Shown: positions 9,042-18,667, counted from the stretch's first letter. The stretch: 53,229 bases of DNA from Paucilactobacillus suebicus DSM 5007 = KCTC 3549 (GCF_001434475.1 NZ_AZGF01000016.1:1-53229), one strand, 5' to 3'. Notes: a model not told the origin generated them from the letters alone. A program made the numbers and translations.

Positions 9042-9482
9042 TCACTTAATTTCCTTTAACCTGCCGCCACATTTGCCACATACGTAACGTCGTGTGTTAA
9101 ATCGACGATGTCGAATAATAATCGTGTGACAACTTTGGCACTGATACTGAACCACATGCTGACGAGCCGTTGTCAACGGTGCATAACGACTTCCGCCAAC
9201 TTGAACCAACAATTTCTTAAAATCTTGACTTCGGTGATGATAATCACGTCCGGTTAAGTGCAAATGGTAGTGACACAGCTCGTGTAAAACAACACCCTTG
9301 AGTGTATGCTCGTCAAACTGTTCAATCATTAGAGGATTGATATCAATATGATGATCACTAAGGTGATAACGACCACCAGTAGTTTTTAACCGACGATTAA
9401 ATACAATTTTGTGAACAAATGGCCGATTAAATAATTCTAATGACCATTGCATTGTCAGTTTTTGTAATTGCTCATTTGTCAT
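9042..9482 (-). CDS. SprT-like zinc metalloprotease-fold protein
   Basis: The 146-residue protein has an HExxH zinc motif (VLHELCHYHLH, near residues 66-76) and a C-terminal zinc ribbon (CQSCH and CGKCGG), the layout of the SprT/YdiU-neighbour family. The fold resembles the SPRTN/Wss1 DNA-protein crosslink proteases, but the role of bacterial members is not established. Its ATG overlaps the tex stop by 4 nt, so translation is coupled with tex. Confidence 0.88.
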   Translation of the reverse strand: MTNEQLQKLTMQWSLELFNRPFVHKIVFNRRLKTTGGRYHLSDHHIDINPLMIEQFDEHTLKGVVLHELCHYHLHLTGRDYHHRSQDFKKLLVQVGGSRYAPLTTARQHVVQYQCQSCHTIIIRHRRFNTRRYVCGKCGGRLKEIK

Positions 9483-11665
9483 GCGACTGGCTGATCCTTT
9501 GGTTCAATCATTGTGAGTTGAACCCGTTGTCGGTCAACATCAACCGAATCAACCCATACATCAACAATATCGCCTACTGCAACAATTTTACGAGGATCTC
9601 TCGTGAACTTGCGACTAAGTTTGGAAACGTGGACCAATCCGTCATGCTTAACACCGACATCCACGAATGCGCCAAAATCAACAACGTTTCGAACAGTGCC
9701 TTGAAGCTTCATCCCCGTTTTTAAGTCCTCAATAGTCAAGACATCCTTACGTAATAACGGAGTCGGCATATCATCACGTAAATCACGTCCTGGTGCTTGG
9801 AGACTAGCCTTAATATCTTTAACAGTTTCCGCTCCTAGACCAGTTTCATCAATCAACTGTTGGTCGTTCAACTGGTTAATTTTCTGATTTTGTTGCGTAT
9901 CTCCAATTTGTGCGACGCTCACTCCAGCAAGCTCCAAAATTTTTTTTGCGGCTGAATAACTCTCGGGGTGCACATCGGTATTATCAAGTGGATTTTTACC
10001 ATCAATAATTCGTAAAAATCCTACTGATTGTTCGTATGCCTTGGGCCCCAGTCGAGGAACCTTCTTCAACTGTGCACGACTATCGTATCGTCCATTCTCA
10101 TCACGGTAGTGCACAATATTCAGGGCAATCGTCTTAGACAACCCAGAGATGTGAGTCAACAACTGGTAGCTAGCCGTGTTAAGGTTCACACCAACCTGAT
10201 TGACAGCTCGTTCAACCACTGCATCAAGTTCATTATCTAAATCCTTATTTGGTAAGTCGTGCTGATACTGGCCAACGCCGACAGACTCGGGATTAATTTT
10301 AACAAGCTCTGCCAATGGATCTTGCAGTCTGCGTCCAATACTAATCGCACTTCGCTGTTCAACGTGCAGATCGGGAAATTCGTCACGAGCTTCTTGACTT
10401 GCAGAATAAACAGAAGCCCCCGCTTCATTAACAATCACGTAGTAAACTGGTCGGTTTATTTTTCCTAGTGCAGTTGAAACAAATTGTTCAGACTCTCGAC
10501 TCGCAGTACCATTACCAATCGCAATCATCTCAACGCCGTACTTTTCAATTAAATCGATTAATTGCCCTTCAGCCGCATCTCGTTTACTTTGGGGAGCCGG
10601 TTTATGTGGGTATATAACGTCCTTAGTTAAAAATTTACCATTTTGATCAATCACTGCCAATTTACATCCTGTTCGATACGCAGGGTCGAAACCTAGGACA
10701 ATTTTACCCTTCATGGGCGCTTGCATTAGCAAATGGTAAAGGTTCTCTCCAAACACGCCAATGGCTTGTTCCTGGGCCTGTTCTGTCAATGTGTGACGTA
10801 ATTCGCGCTCAATGGCAGGCCCGATGAAACGTTTGTACGAATCTTCATATGCCTCTTCAATAAATTGTGAAGATTCGCTTTCTGGGCGATGTCCAATTAG
10901 ACGAAAATGCAAATAATTTTCAACTGGAGATTCATCAACGTCAAACTTAACACTCAGGACCTTCTCTTTTTCACCACGATTAATTGCCAACACTTGATAT
11001 GAAGATAGATTAACGAGTCGTTCTTCAAATTCATAATACTGTTGATAGACACCCATTTCGTCAATGCTTTTACCGCTTTTCTTAACACTGGTAACCATTT
11101 TAGCGTGCTGCATTGTGTAATTACGCACCCAATTACGGATATTAGCCACTTCACTAAAAGTTTCTGCTAATATTTCGTGTGCACCATCAAAAACATCGCC
11201 AATGGCAGGAAGACTTTTATCTGCGTCAACATATTGTTTGGCTTGTGTTGCTAGATCGCCTTGTTTGAATGACATGATCCAATTGGCTAATGGCATTAAA
11301 CCGTGTTTCTTTGCGATCATCGCCTTTGTTTGTCGCTTTTGTTTATACGGTAAATATAAATCTTCAACATCTTGAATTTTTTCTGCTTGGTTAATTTGCG
11401 TACTTAACTGCTTGGTCATTTTACCTTGCTCAGCAATGCTGTTGAGTACAGCTTGTTTACGATCCTGCAGTGCCGTGACGCGCTTATATTCATTCTGAAT
11501 TGATAAAATTTGAACCTCATCCAGGCTGCCAGTTACTTCCTTACGGTACCTTGCAATGAACGGAATCGTATTTCCTTGGTCCAAAAGATCAAGAACTGCA
11601 CCAATTTGGTGCTGAGATGCATCATCAATTTGCTTACTAACTAAATTTACTAATTGTTCTTCCAT
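9479..11665 (-). CDS. tex: Tex-family RNA-binding transcription accessory protein
   Basis: The 728-residue cytoplasmic protein has the full Tex layout: helical Tex_N region (~1-200), a YqgF/RNase H-like domain (~325-450, LGFDPAYRTGCKLAVID), helix-hairpin-helix repeats (~490-560, LNTASYQLLTHISGLSKTIA) and a C-terminal S1 domain (~645-715, GTVRNVVDFGAFVDVGVKHD). Tex binds nucleic acid and influences transcription; in some pathogens it affects toxin expression and fitness. SprT-like is coupled behind it. A structured leader lies between nadE and tex. Confidence 0.95.
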   Translation of the reverse strand: MEEQLVNLVSKQIDDASQHQIGAVLDLLDQGNTIPFIARYRKEVTGSLDEVQILSIQNEYKRVTALQDRKQAVLNSIAEQGKMTKQLSTQINQAEKIQDVEDLYLPYKQKRQTKAMIAKKHGLMPLANWIMSFKQGDLATQAKQYVDADKSLPAIGDVFDGAHEILAETFSEVANIRNWVRNYTMQHAKMVTSVKKSGKSIDEMGVYQQYYEFEERLVNLSSYQVLAINRGEKEKVLSVKFDVDESPVENYLHFRLIGHRPESESSQFIEEAYEDSYKRFIGPAIERELRHTLTEQAQEQAIGVFGENLYHLLMQAPMKGKIVLGFDPAYRTGCKLAVIDQNGKFLTKDVIYPHKPAPQSKRDAAEGQLIDLIEKYGVEMIAIGNGTASRESEQFVSTALGKINRPVYYVIVNEAGASVYSASQEARDEFPDLHVEQRSAISIGRRLQDPLAELVKINPESVGVGQYQHDLPNKDLDNELDAVVERAVNQVGVNLNTASYQLLTHISGLSKTIALNIVHYRDENGRYDSRAQLKKVPRLGPKAYEQSVGFLRIIDGKNPLDNTDVHPESYSAAKKILELAGVSVAQIGDTQQNQKINQLNDQQLIDETGLGAETVKDIKASLQAPGRDLRDDMPTPLLRKDVLTIEDLKTGMKLQGTVRNVVDFGAFVDVGVKHDGLVHVSKLSRKFTRDPRKIVAVGDIVDVWVDSVDVDRQRVQLTMIEPKDQPVA

Positions 11666-11885
11666 CTAACTTAAAATGCTCCTTACTGCAGAAAACGAGA
11701 AAACAGGCCTCTAAGATGCCCAAATGAAAACAGACAATCAGTATACTGTACACTTCAACATATTGATTTTTCTGTTACATGGCAAGTTTCTAACCTGTTT
11801 TCAACATTTCACTTTTTAACTGAGAAATCCATCTACACCTAATAAAATACGATAATTGTCTTACATATTCGATAAAGGTGATATT
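11666..11885. other. Intergenic leader between nadE and tex with nested inverted repeats
   Basis: GAAAACAGG (near 11697) is complementary to CCTGTTTTC (near 11796). Inside it AACAG/CTGTT and CAATCA/TTGATT can also pair, and a 10-bp palindrome CAGTATACTG sits in the centre. No clear sigma-A promoter or terminator was seen. It would form a folded 5' leader on the tex mRNA if transcription reads through from nadE. Confidence 0.3.
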
Positions 11886-12710
11886 TTAGCGCCACCATTC
11901 ATCATATACACTGATAGGCAAATGCCTCTTGTGTTGAGTTCTTGTGTACCATGACTCAATTTTTTCAGCCGCTGTGTCGTCAATCTCACGGCCCTCAAGA
12001 TAATCGTCAATTTGATCGTACTTCACGCCCAAAGCAACCTCATCAGGCAGCGCCGGCCGATCATCTTCTAAATCAGCCGTTGGAACTTTGATGTACAGTT
12101 TCTCTGGCGCATTAAGTTTCTTTAATAACTGTTTACCCTGACGTTTATTTAAGCGCCACAATGGTGTTATATCAGCACCACCATCACCAAACTTTGTATA
12201 AAAACCGGTCACAGCTTCAGCAGCATGATCCGTTCCAACCACCGCACCACGAGTTTGACCAGCAATCCCATATTGAGCAATCATGCGTTGACGCGCTTTA
12301 ATATTACCCTTATTAAAATCACTGATTTCTAGATGATTTGCTTGCAACGCTTTTTCCATCGCATCAGCAGCATCCTTAATATCGACTCTCATGATCTGAT
12401 CTGCTTGCATAAATTCAATGGCTTCCATGGCGTCAGATTCATCAGCCTGATTACCATATGGTAGACGTACTGCGATAAATTGGTAGTCGTCATTACCTGT
12501 CTGTTTACGCAAATCAGTGACCGCCATTTCGGATAATTTACCCGCTAAAGTTGAGTCCTGGCCTCCTGAAATACCAAGTACTAATGTTTTTAAACCAGTC
12601 TTCACAAGGTAATCTTGCAAAAACGAAACACTTCGATTTATTTCTTCGTCAACATTAATTGTTGGCTGCACCTTTAATGCATCAATAATTGTTTGTTGTA
12701 AGGGTCGCAT
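11886..12710 (-). CDS. nadE: NH3-dependent NAD+ synthetase
   Basis: Makes NAD+ from nicotinate adenine dinucleotide, ATP and ammonia. The PP-loop signature is [15 protein letters not shown] (near residue 45). [25 protein letters not shown] is the NaAD/ATP binding region typical of NadE. At 274 residues there is no glutaminase domain, so it uses free ammonia. GGAGG lies 7 nt from the ATG and 12 nt separate it from pncB. Together they form the salvage route from nicotinate to NAD+. Confidence 0.95.
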   Translation of the reverse strand: MRPLQQTIIDALKVQPTINVDEEINRSVSFLQDYLVKTGLKTLVLGISGGQDSTLAGKLSEMAVTDLRKQTGNDDYQFIAVRLPYGNQADESDAMEAIEFMQADQIMRVDIKDAADAMEKALQANHLEISDFNKGNIKARQRMIAQYGIAGQTRGAVVGTDHAAEAVTGFYTKFGDGGADITPLWRLNKRQGKQLLKKLNAPEKLYIKVPTADLEDDRPALPDEVALGVKYDQIDDYLEGREIDDTAAEKIESWYTRTQHKRHLPISVYDEWWR

Positions 12711-12722
12711 CAGTGAGCCTCC

Positions 12723-14189
12723 TTAAAATTTTAAATGATTAACGTAATCATGCATATCGTGAAGAATCATCATCTTATTGTCATAACACTTCTGCGACAA
12801 GTCAACGGGATATATTTGTGGATTTAAGTCTCGCTTATATTCATCCCACAATAAATCCAGATGAGTAGCAGATGAACGCTTAATTTGCTGCAAAGATGGC
12901 TGGTTGTAAACCAATTTTCCATCTTTATAAATATGCTGCAGAATTGGCCGAGCTTCAAAACGTTCAATTGTCTTATTAATATACGTGTAATCAGGACTAA
13001 ACATAAAAATACTATCCTGCTTGCGTGGGTCCTCGTCGGCTAGGGTAACATAGTCACCTTCTGACTTGCCGTCTGCTAAGTCAGTGATTCTCCATACTTG
13101 CTTTTTACCAGGAGTTGAGACTTTAATCGCATTGCTGGAAATTTTAATCGTATCTACCATTTCACCGGTCACATTTTCAAATGAGACCAACTTGTAAACT
13201 GCTCCAAGGGCCGGCTGATCATATGCGGTAATTAGCTTAGTACCAACTCCCCATACATCGATCTTGGCCTTTTGCATCTTTAAGTTCATGATGGTCTTCT
13301 CATCAAGATCGTTTGAAGCATAGATTTTGGCGTTAGTAAAGCCAGCTTCATCTAACATCTCACGAACTCGTTTTGAAATATATGCCATATCGCCACTATC
13401 AATTCGAACCCCTTGGAAATTAATTTTATCGCCCATTTCCTTAGCAACTCGAATGGCACTCGGCACACCACTTTTAATTGTGTCAAAAGTATCCACCAAA
13501 AAGACACAATCATAATGGCTTTCAGCATAAGCTTTAAATGCCTCATAGTCACTCATATACGCTTGTACCAGTGCATGCGCATGTGTGCCACTAATTGGGA
13601 TATCAAACAGTTTGCCTGCACGGACATTGCTGGTAGCATCAAAGCCGCCAATATATGCAGCTCTGGTTCCCCATACAGCCGCATCCATTTCCTGGGCACG
13701 ACGAGTACCAAATTCCAACACCGGGTCGTCGCCAACTACAGATTTGATCCGTGCTGCTTTAGTGGCAATCAAAGTTTGATAATTAACAATGTTAAGTAGC
13801 GCTGTTTCCAGTAACTGTCCCACAAGTAGTGGAGCATCCACCTGCATAATCGGTTCATTGTTGAATACAAGGTCACCTTCAACCGCACTATTAATCGATC
13901 CTTCGAACTTAAAATCCTTCAAGTAGTCCAAAAAGCCGTCATCAAACTGGTCAGTACTTCTTAAATATTCAATATCACTATCAGAAAATTTTAGTTGTTC
14001 AACATATTCAATGACACGCTGTAACCCTGCAAATATCGCATAACCGTTACCAAAAGGCATTTGTCGAAAATATAGTTCAAAGACTGCACGACGATTGGCA
14101 ATTCCCTTTTTCCAGTAGGTCTGCATCATGCTAAGCTCATAGGCGTCAGTATGGAGTGTAAGGCTGTCATCTGGATACTGGTAATTCAA
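12723..14189 (-). CDS. pncB: Nicotinate phosphoribosyltransferase
   Basis: First step of the Preiss-Handler route: nicotinate plus PRPP gives nicotinate mononucleotide, driven by ATP hydrolysis. The family N-terminus reads DDSLTLHTDAYELSMMQTYW, and FGTRRAQ, SGTHAHALVQAY and RIDSGDMAY form the substrate and phosphate sites. The start is ambiguous. An ATG at 14204 has a weak ribosome site, whereas the TTG at 14189 lies 7 nt behind GGAGAG and gives a 488-residue protein that starts close to the conserved region; the TTG is preferred. The gap to nagR is 13-28 nt and to nadE 12 nt. Confidence 0.93.
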   Translation of the reverse strand: MNYQYPDDSLTLHTDAYELSMMQTYWKKGIANRRAVFELYFRQMPFGNGYAIFAGLQRVIEYVEQLKFSDSDIEYLRSTDQFDDGFLDYLKDFKFEGSINSAVEGDLVFNNEPIMQVDAPLLVGQLLETALLNIVNYQTLIATKAARIKSVVGDDPVLEFGTRRAQEMDAAVWGTRAAYIGGFDATSNVRAGKLFDIPISGTHAHALVQAYMSDYEAFKAYAESHYDCVFLVDTFDTIKSGVPSAIRVAKEMGDKINFQGVRIDSGDMAYISKRVREMLDEAGFTNAKIYASNDLDEKTIMNLKMQKAKIDVWGVGTKLITAYDQPALGAVYKLVSFENVTGEMVDTIKISSNAIKVSTPGKKQVWRITDLADGKSEGDYVTLADEDPRKQDSIFMFSPDYTYINKTIERFEARPILQHIYKDGKLVYNQPSLQQIKRSSATHLDLLWDEYKRDLNPQIYPVDLSQKCYDNKMMILHDMHDYVNHLKF

Positions 14190-14217
14190 TGTTGTTCTCT
14201 CCATTCTCTCGGTGCTG

Positions 14218-14919
14218 TTATTTTTCTAGTACAAACTCAAATCTGTCACCCACATATTGCGTATGGGTATACTCAAACGGCCGACCATCCTGTAAATACG
14301 AAATTTGGCGTAGCCGCAACAGGGCTTCTCCACGCTTAACGTGCAAGTATTCAGCAATCTTTTCTGAAGCTGACATGGCTGATACTGTTTGAATAGCCCT
14401 TCTTGGATGCAATCCAGCTTTTTCCTCAAGTGCTTTGTAAAGTGAAGTTGTAACCTCTTCTTTGCTAAAGCCTTCAATTAAATCGGCCGGTACTGCAGTT
14501 ACTTCATAGCAAATTGGAACATTGCTACCGTAACGAATCCGTTCCATTCTCAAAACCTTTTTACTACCGTCCAACTGTAATCGTTCAATTTCACTTTGTG
14601 ACGGTGTCATTAAGTGATAAGAAATTGTCTTACTGGAGGGGACTTTACCAGCAGCTAACATTAAATCAGTAAAGCTGGTTACACCAGACATTTTCTCTTG
14701 AACTTTACGATTTGCAACAAACGTCCCCGAACCAACGTGACGCTCCAGGATCCCGTCATCAACTAACGTTTGAATTGCTTGTCGCAAAGTCATTCGACTA
14801 ACGTTAAATAGTTCTGCCAACTCTCGTTCAGCCGGAATTCGTTCACCAACTCGCCACTTTCCGTTTTCAACATCTTGTTTTATCTGATTATGAATCTGGA
14901 TATATACCGGTGATGTCAT
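14218..14919 (-). CDS. nagR: GntR/HutC-family regulator, probable NagR
   Basis: About 233 residues: N-terminal winged helix (1-75; ELFNVSRMTLRQAIQTLVDDGILER) and a C-terminal UTRA ligand-binding domain, the HutC subfamily. Lying directly behind nagA, it most likely represses amino sugar genes and responds to glucosamine-6-P or GlcNAc-6-P, as NagR/YvoA does. The ATG at 14919 is 7 nt from AAGGAG; a GTG one codon upstream is less likely. It is transcribed between nagA and pncB, so this operon joins amino sugar use and NAD salvage. Confidence 0.88.
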   Translation of the reverse strand: MTSPVYIQIHNQIKQDVENGKWRVGERIPAERELAELFNVSRMTLRQAIQTLVDDGILERHVGSGTFVANRKVQEKMSGVTSFTDLMLAAGKVPSSKTISYHLMTPSQSEIERLQLDGSKKVLRMERIRYGSNVPICYEVTAVPADLIEGFSKEEVTTSLYKALEEKAGLHPRRAIQTVSAMSASEKIAEYLHVKRGEALLRLRQISYLQDGRPFEYTHTQYVGDRFEFVLEK

Positions 14920-14955
14920 CACGCCGCTCCTTTCATCGTGACCTTGACTGAATTA

Positions 14956-16095
14956 TTACTTACGATTATCAAACAACCGACCGTAACTGTAAACACATTC
15001 GACGTTTAAATTACCGTTTAAAACGTTTAAATCAGCATCTTTACCAATCTCAAGAGTCCCTTTTTGATCTAGGCCAAACTCGGTGGCTTGATTAACAGAT
15101 GACATTAAGACTGCTTCTTCAATAGAACATCCTGTAAAACTAATTACATTTTTAAATGCATCATTAAATGTCAACACTGATCCCGCTAGATTGCCAGACT
15201 CTAAACGTGCTTGTTTATCCTTAACGATTACTTTTTGTCCGCCAAGTTCACTGATTCCTTCAGGCATTCCCTTTGCTCGCATTGAATCAGTTACCAGTTC
15301 AATTTTGTAGGGACCTTTTTGATCAAAAGCTAATTTAATCATATCAGGAACGATATGGAAGCCATCGCAAATCAGCTCACAGTATAAATCATCTTCAAGC
15401 ATTGCGTGTCCCGTAACACCAGGCTCGCGGTGCTTAAACTCTCGCTGTGCATTATACAGGTGAGTAATGTGAGTAGCACGACTGGCTAGCATTTGTTCAC
15501 GAGTTGCATTGCTATGACCCGCCGCAGGGACAATTCCATGTGACAAACAGTAATCTTCAAACTTACGGGCACCCTTATCTTCTGGGGCGTAAGTGATAAC
15601 ACGAATTCGATCCCCTGATATTTGATTCCACTGATCCAGTAAACCAACATCTGGATCCTTAATATACTTACCAGGTTGTGCACCCTTGTATATTTCTGCA
15701 ATAAATGGTCCTTCAAGATGAGTACCCTGAATGACAGGATTTTTTTCCGCAGCTTTAGCAACACCCTGCATTGCGTGTGCAATGTTTTCGTTAGACTGAG
15801 TCATTGTGGTTGGAAAGATCGTGGTAATTCCCTCGTGCACCATTTTATTTACCATTTCGTCGATCTGTTTTTCATCACCATCCATGGTATCAAAGCCGTA
15901 GCCACCATGCGTGTGTACGTCGATGAATCCCGGTACAATCTTTTTTTGATTAACAAATTCAACTTGGTCACCAGCTTGAGCCCGATACTCGCTCATTGGG
16001 CCAATACCTTCAATTTGTTTGTCAAATCGGACGTAGCCGTCATGAATTACTTCTAATCCTGTGTAAACTTCCGCGTGCTTTAGTACAATACTCAC
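14956..16095 (-). CDS. nagA: N-acetylglucosamine-6-phosphate deacetylase
   Basis: Hydrolyses GlcNAc-6-P to GlcN-6-P and acetate, feeding cell wall amino sugars into glycolysis or back to UDP-GlcNAc. The amidohydrolase metal motif PGFIDVHTHGGYGFD (near residue 55) and later ligands in QGTHLEGPFI, PAAGHSNAT, THLYNA and LVTDSMRA match NagA at 379 residues. It starts at GTG behind AGGGAG. The proC stop is 26 nt upstream. GlcN-6-P supply could also serve the UDP-GlcNAc used by both polysaccharide loci in this window (inference). Confidence 0.95.
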   Translation of the reverse strand: MSIVLKHAEVYTGLEVIHDGYVRFDKQIEGIGPMSEYRAQAGDQVEFVNQKKIVPGFIDVHTHGGYGFDTMDGDEKQIDEMVNKMVHEGITTIFPTTMTQSNENIAHAMQGVAKAAEKNPVIQGTHLEGPFIAEIYKGAQPGKYIKDPDVGLLDQWNQISGDRIRVITYAPEDKGARKFEDYCLSHGIVPAAGHSNATREQMLASRATHITHLYNAQREFKHREPGVTGHAMLEDDLYCELICDGFHIVPDMIKLAFDQKGPYKIELVTDSMRAKGMPEGISELGGQKVIVKDKQARLESGNLAGSVLTFNDAFKNVISFTGCSIEEAVLMSSVNQATEFGLDQKGTLEIGKDADLNVLNGNLNVECVYSYGRLFDNRK

Positions 16096-16121
16096 CGTAA
16101 TTGTCTCCCTATTATTTACTT

Positions 16122-16904
16122 TTATCGATTAACCGTGGCATCAATGCCCTTGATGACAGAGTTCATAAACCCTGCTTCTTCCATTGCTAACAAGCCAGCA
16201 ACCGTGCTTCCACCCGGTGAGCAAACTGCATCCACAAAGTCCATCGGTGTTTGGTTCTTTGAATTTAATACCATATGTGAAGATCCTTGTAACGTCATCG
16301 CTGCAATTTCAGTAGCTTCCTTTTTAGTCAATCCGTACTTTACCCCAGCACGACTCAATGCGTCAATAAAGAAGTCAACATATGCTGGCCCACTGCCAGC
16401 AATCGCACTAAAAATTGCAAATTTACTTTCTTGTTGCCAGCTAACCTCGCCAAGAACCTCAAATGTCTTCACAGCTACTGCTTTTTTGTCGCCTATTAAA
16501 GCATCATTATCGGCTAAGGCCGTCATTCCCACATTACCTTCAACATTAATATTTGGCAAAGCACGTAAAATTGGTATTGATGTTCCGATCACATTTTCAA
16601 TTTCCGTGACACTTAAGGACCCGATAATTGAAATGAGTGTTTTATCAGCAAGTTGGCTCTTAATTTCATTCAAAACCACAACTGCTGCATTGGGTATTAC
16701 AGCCAGCACCACTATATCAGTTTGTTTGGCCACCTCAATGTTTGAATCAACGGCAACGACCCCAGTTTCTTTAGCAAATGGTTCGTAGGTCGTTTGGTGC
16801 GTACTATGAACATAGATGTCGGAAGGGTCAAATTGATTAGCATTAATTAGTCCCTTAATAATCGCTTGTGCCATTTCTCCAACGCCGATAAATCCAATTT
16901 TCAT
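16122..16904 (-). CDS. proC: Pyrroline-5-carboxylate reductase
   Basis: Last step of proline synthesis: NAD(P)H-dependent reduction of pyrroline-5-carboxylate. The N-terminal Rossmann motif IGFIGVGEMAQAIIKG and the C-terminal proC signature AGSGPAYVDFFIDAL...CSPGGSTVAGL are intact at 260 residues. AGGAGG precedes the ATG. It is the first gene of the run proC-nagA-nagR-pncB-nadE, whose spacings of 10-35 nt suggest a single transcript. Confidence 0.95.
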   Translation of the reverse strand: MKIGFIGVGEMAQAIIKGLINANQFDPSDIYVHSTHQTTYEPFAKETGVVAVDSNIEVAKQTDIVVLAVIPNAAVVVLNEIKSQLADKTLISIIGSLSVTEIENVIGTSIPILRALPNINVEGNVGMTALADNDALIGDKKAVAVKTFEVLGEVSWQQESKFAIFSAIAGSGPAYVDFFIDALSRAGVKYGLTKKEATEIAAMTLQGSSHMVLNSKNQTPMDFVDAVCSPGGSTVAGLLAMEEAGFMNSVIKGIDATVNR

Positions 16905-17100
16905 GTTGTTACCCTCCTAATAAGGTTTCAAATTAAATAGGTGCATCCGATACATTTCCCTATAATGATACAACAAAAAGCGTTTCATCGCCGTAATTTA
17001 AGTTAAAAAATAGCTGTAGCATGTGACAAATCCACTTTTGGTAAGTTTACTGTTTTCTTTTTTGCTTTTTCTGTTCACTTTTTACCCTGTATGACGAAAC

Positions 17101-17213
17101 GTGAATCAAAGGACTGAACCACATCATATAACAAACCCCCACCTAATCCCTAAGACCATGGGATTAGGTGGGGGTTTGTTATATGAGACGGTTCAAAACG
17201 TCCTTGGATTCAC
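17101..17213. repeat. Long imperfect palindrome (element A) at the 3' end of the reductase gene
   Basis: The distal stem is 27 bp without mismatch (17124-17150 with 17160-17186; core ACAAACCCCCACCTAATCCC), closed by a 9-nt loop. Below it come TGAACC/GGTTCA, a 4-nt bulge AAAC (17196-17199) on the right arm, GGAC/GTCC, and an outer GTGAATC/GATTCAC. The right end covers the TGA stop of the reductase (17210-17212). No T-tract follows on either strand, so it does not look like a plain terminator. The architecture is shared with the three elements at 31015-31385. Confidence 0.85.
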
Positions 17214-18559
17214 TCTACTATTTTGCCATCCTGTTCAATCGCCATCATTGCCACTTCGTTTAGAAAGTTTACCGGTCGGTTGTATCTTGGATGGAAAAAC
17301 ATGTCTGTTAGTGCCAAGTCTTCAATTGTATTATGATTTTGAATCGCCAACGAGACTGTATTAGCTGCCTGCGTTACATCGTGTGGGCACCTTATTTGAA
17401 TTCCTAACACTCTATGGTTATCAGCATGATACACCAATGTCACCAAAATATTAGCATTGTCTTTCATAAAAGTTGCCCGATATGGACCATCATACGTTAC
17501 ACTTTTAGTCGGTATATTCAGCTTATTAGCAATTCTTTGGGTTATACCGGCTGACGAATACGTTGTGTCAAATATACTAAGAGCCGTTGTTCCTTGTGCA
17601 CCACGATCCTTTAACTGATATCCGTTGATATGCAGCGCAGCGATTTTAGCTTGGCGAATTGCATTTGTTAGCTGTGGTAAATATTGCTGCTGATTTGTCG
17701 CATTTTGACGAGTCGTTCGCACATCGCCGATTGCATAAACATCATGATTCGAAGTTTGTTCAAAATCATTTGTAATAACTGCACCACGTCGATCTAACTT
17801 AACTTGTCCTCGTACTAAAGACGAAAGTGGCATAAATCCAGTGCAGACAATCGCCAGGTCGTACGATGTTTTACGATTATCTGACACAATTTCTAAATGA
17901 TCACCGTGGTCAACAAAACTTGACACTGAATCGTTTAAATAAACCTGAACACCATGATCAGTCAGCAATTGGCACACCGTTTCCGCCATCGGCTCATCAT
18001 AATAATGATTAAGCAAATACTTGCGACTTTGGTACAGTGTCACATCATGCTCAGAACATAGAGCTTCTGCCAGTTCGACTCCCAGATAACCACCACCCGC
18101 TATAGCAATTGATTTCATCCCCACCAAGGTTTTAACAAGTTCTTGGGTAGTATCATAATTTTTAACAAGTTTCACTTTGTTACTGGTGACGCCAATGATT
18201 GGTGGCACTGTCACAACGGAACCAGTCGCTAGTATTAGCTTGTCATATGTATCCATAAATTGACGATTGCTATCTAGGTCTTGCACTAGAACTTCGTGGT
18301 TTTGGACATCAATTTTTAAAACATCATGCTTCAGCTGCATGTTAACGCCTAGCTTTGTAAAATCAGATGCTGAAGATAGAGCAAGCGAGTCTAGGTGTTT
18401 AATCTTTTTACTTAAAAAAAGTGGAACCCCTGCGTCTACAAAGGCAACTTTAGTGCTTCGTTCGTAAACTGTTACATCTACATGATCATTACTTGATTGA
18501 ATCAGCTGGCTAACAGCCGTTGTCCCTGCGATAGTTGCACCAATGATAATAACCTTCAT
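17210..18559 (-). CDS. NADH oxidase/CoA-disulfide reductase-like flavoprotein lacking the redox cysteine
   Basis: The 449-residue FAD/NAD(P)H-dependent pyridine nucleotide-disulfide oxidoreductase has FAD motifs VIIIGATIAGTTAV (N-terminus) and HDVYAIGDVRT (near residue 275), an NADH motif IAIAGGGYLGVELAEAL (near 150) and a C-terminal dimerisation domain. In Nox and CoA-disulfide reductases the catalytic Cys lies near residue 42 in a FLSCG motif. Here the same place reads VDAGVPLFL and has no Cys. The enzyme therefore should not form the Cys-sulfenic acid or mixed disulfide; it may make H2O2 or have another acceptor (inference). GGGGTGA lies 7 nt before the ATG. The divergent EAL pseudogene starts 108 nt upstream. 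Confidence 0.85.
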   Translation of the reverse strand: MKVIIIGATIAGTTAVSQLIQSSNDHVDVTVYERSTKVAFVDAGVPLFLSKKIKHLDSLALSSASDFTKLGVNMQLKHDVLKIDVQNHEVLVQDLDSNRQFMDTYDKLILATGSVVTVPPIIGVTSNKVKLVKNYDTTQELVKTLVGMKSIAIAGGGYLGVELAEALCSEHDVTLYQSRKYLLNHYYDEPMAETVCQLLTDHGVQVYLNDSVSSFVDHGDHLEIVSDNRKTSYDLAIVCTGFMPLSSLVRGQVKLDRRGAVITNDFEQTSNHDVYAIGDVRTTRQNATNQQQYLPQLTNAIRQAKIAALHINGYQLKDRGAQGTTALSIFDTTYSSAGITQRIANKLNIPTKSVTYDGPYRATFMKDNANILVTLVYHADNHRVLGIQIRCPHDVTQAANTVSLAIQNHNTIEDLALTDMFFHPRYNRPVNFLNEVAMMAIEQDGKIVE

Positions 18560-18583
18560 TATTTTTCACCCCAAATTTAATGA

Positions 18584-18625
18584 TACTTTCCATTTAAAGT
18601 ACATACGTATAAACTATGCTATAAT
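18584..18625 (+). promoter_or_regulatory. Promoter region of the EAL pseudogene with an inverted repeat
   Basis: An extended -10, TGCTATAAT (18617-18625), precedes the TTG start by about 40 nt. Upstream is a perfect inverted repeat TACTTT-N6-AAAGTA (18584-18601), placed between the divergent reductase and EAL genes, a possible shared operator. No good -35 was seen. Confidence 0.5.
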
Positions 18626-18667
18626 GCAATTGTTTGCAATATCGAACGTCGTTAGGAGCTATTTATT

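Noticed and set aside
13327-13799. Plus-strand frames of 62-128 codons inside pncB
   Set aside because: They lie wholly opposite a well-conserved gene and have no recognisable domain or ribosome binding site.
16135-16788. A 217-codon plus-strand frame opposite proC
   Set aside because: Its length comes from codon bias of proC on the other strand; no family resemblance or start signal was seen.
16981-17000. Possible cre site (TGAAACGC) upstream of proC
   Set aside because: The spacing between TG and CG is one base short of the cre consensus and the right half does not match.
17101-17213. Element A considered as an insertion sequence end or MITE
   Set aside because: No target-site duplication or transposase-type terminal repeat could be made out, and its end coincides exactly with a stop codon; structured RNA or 3' element fits better, though a mobile origin is not excluded.
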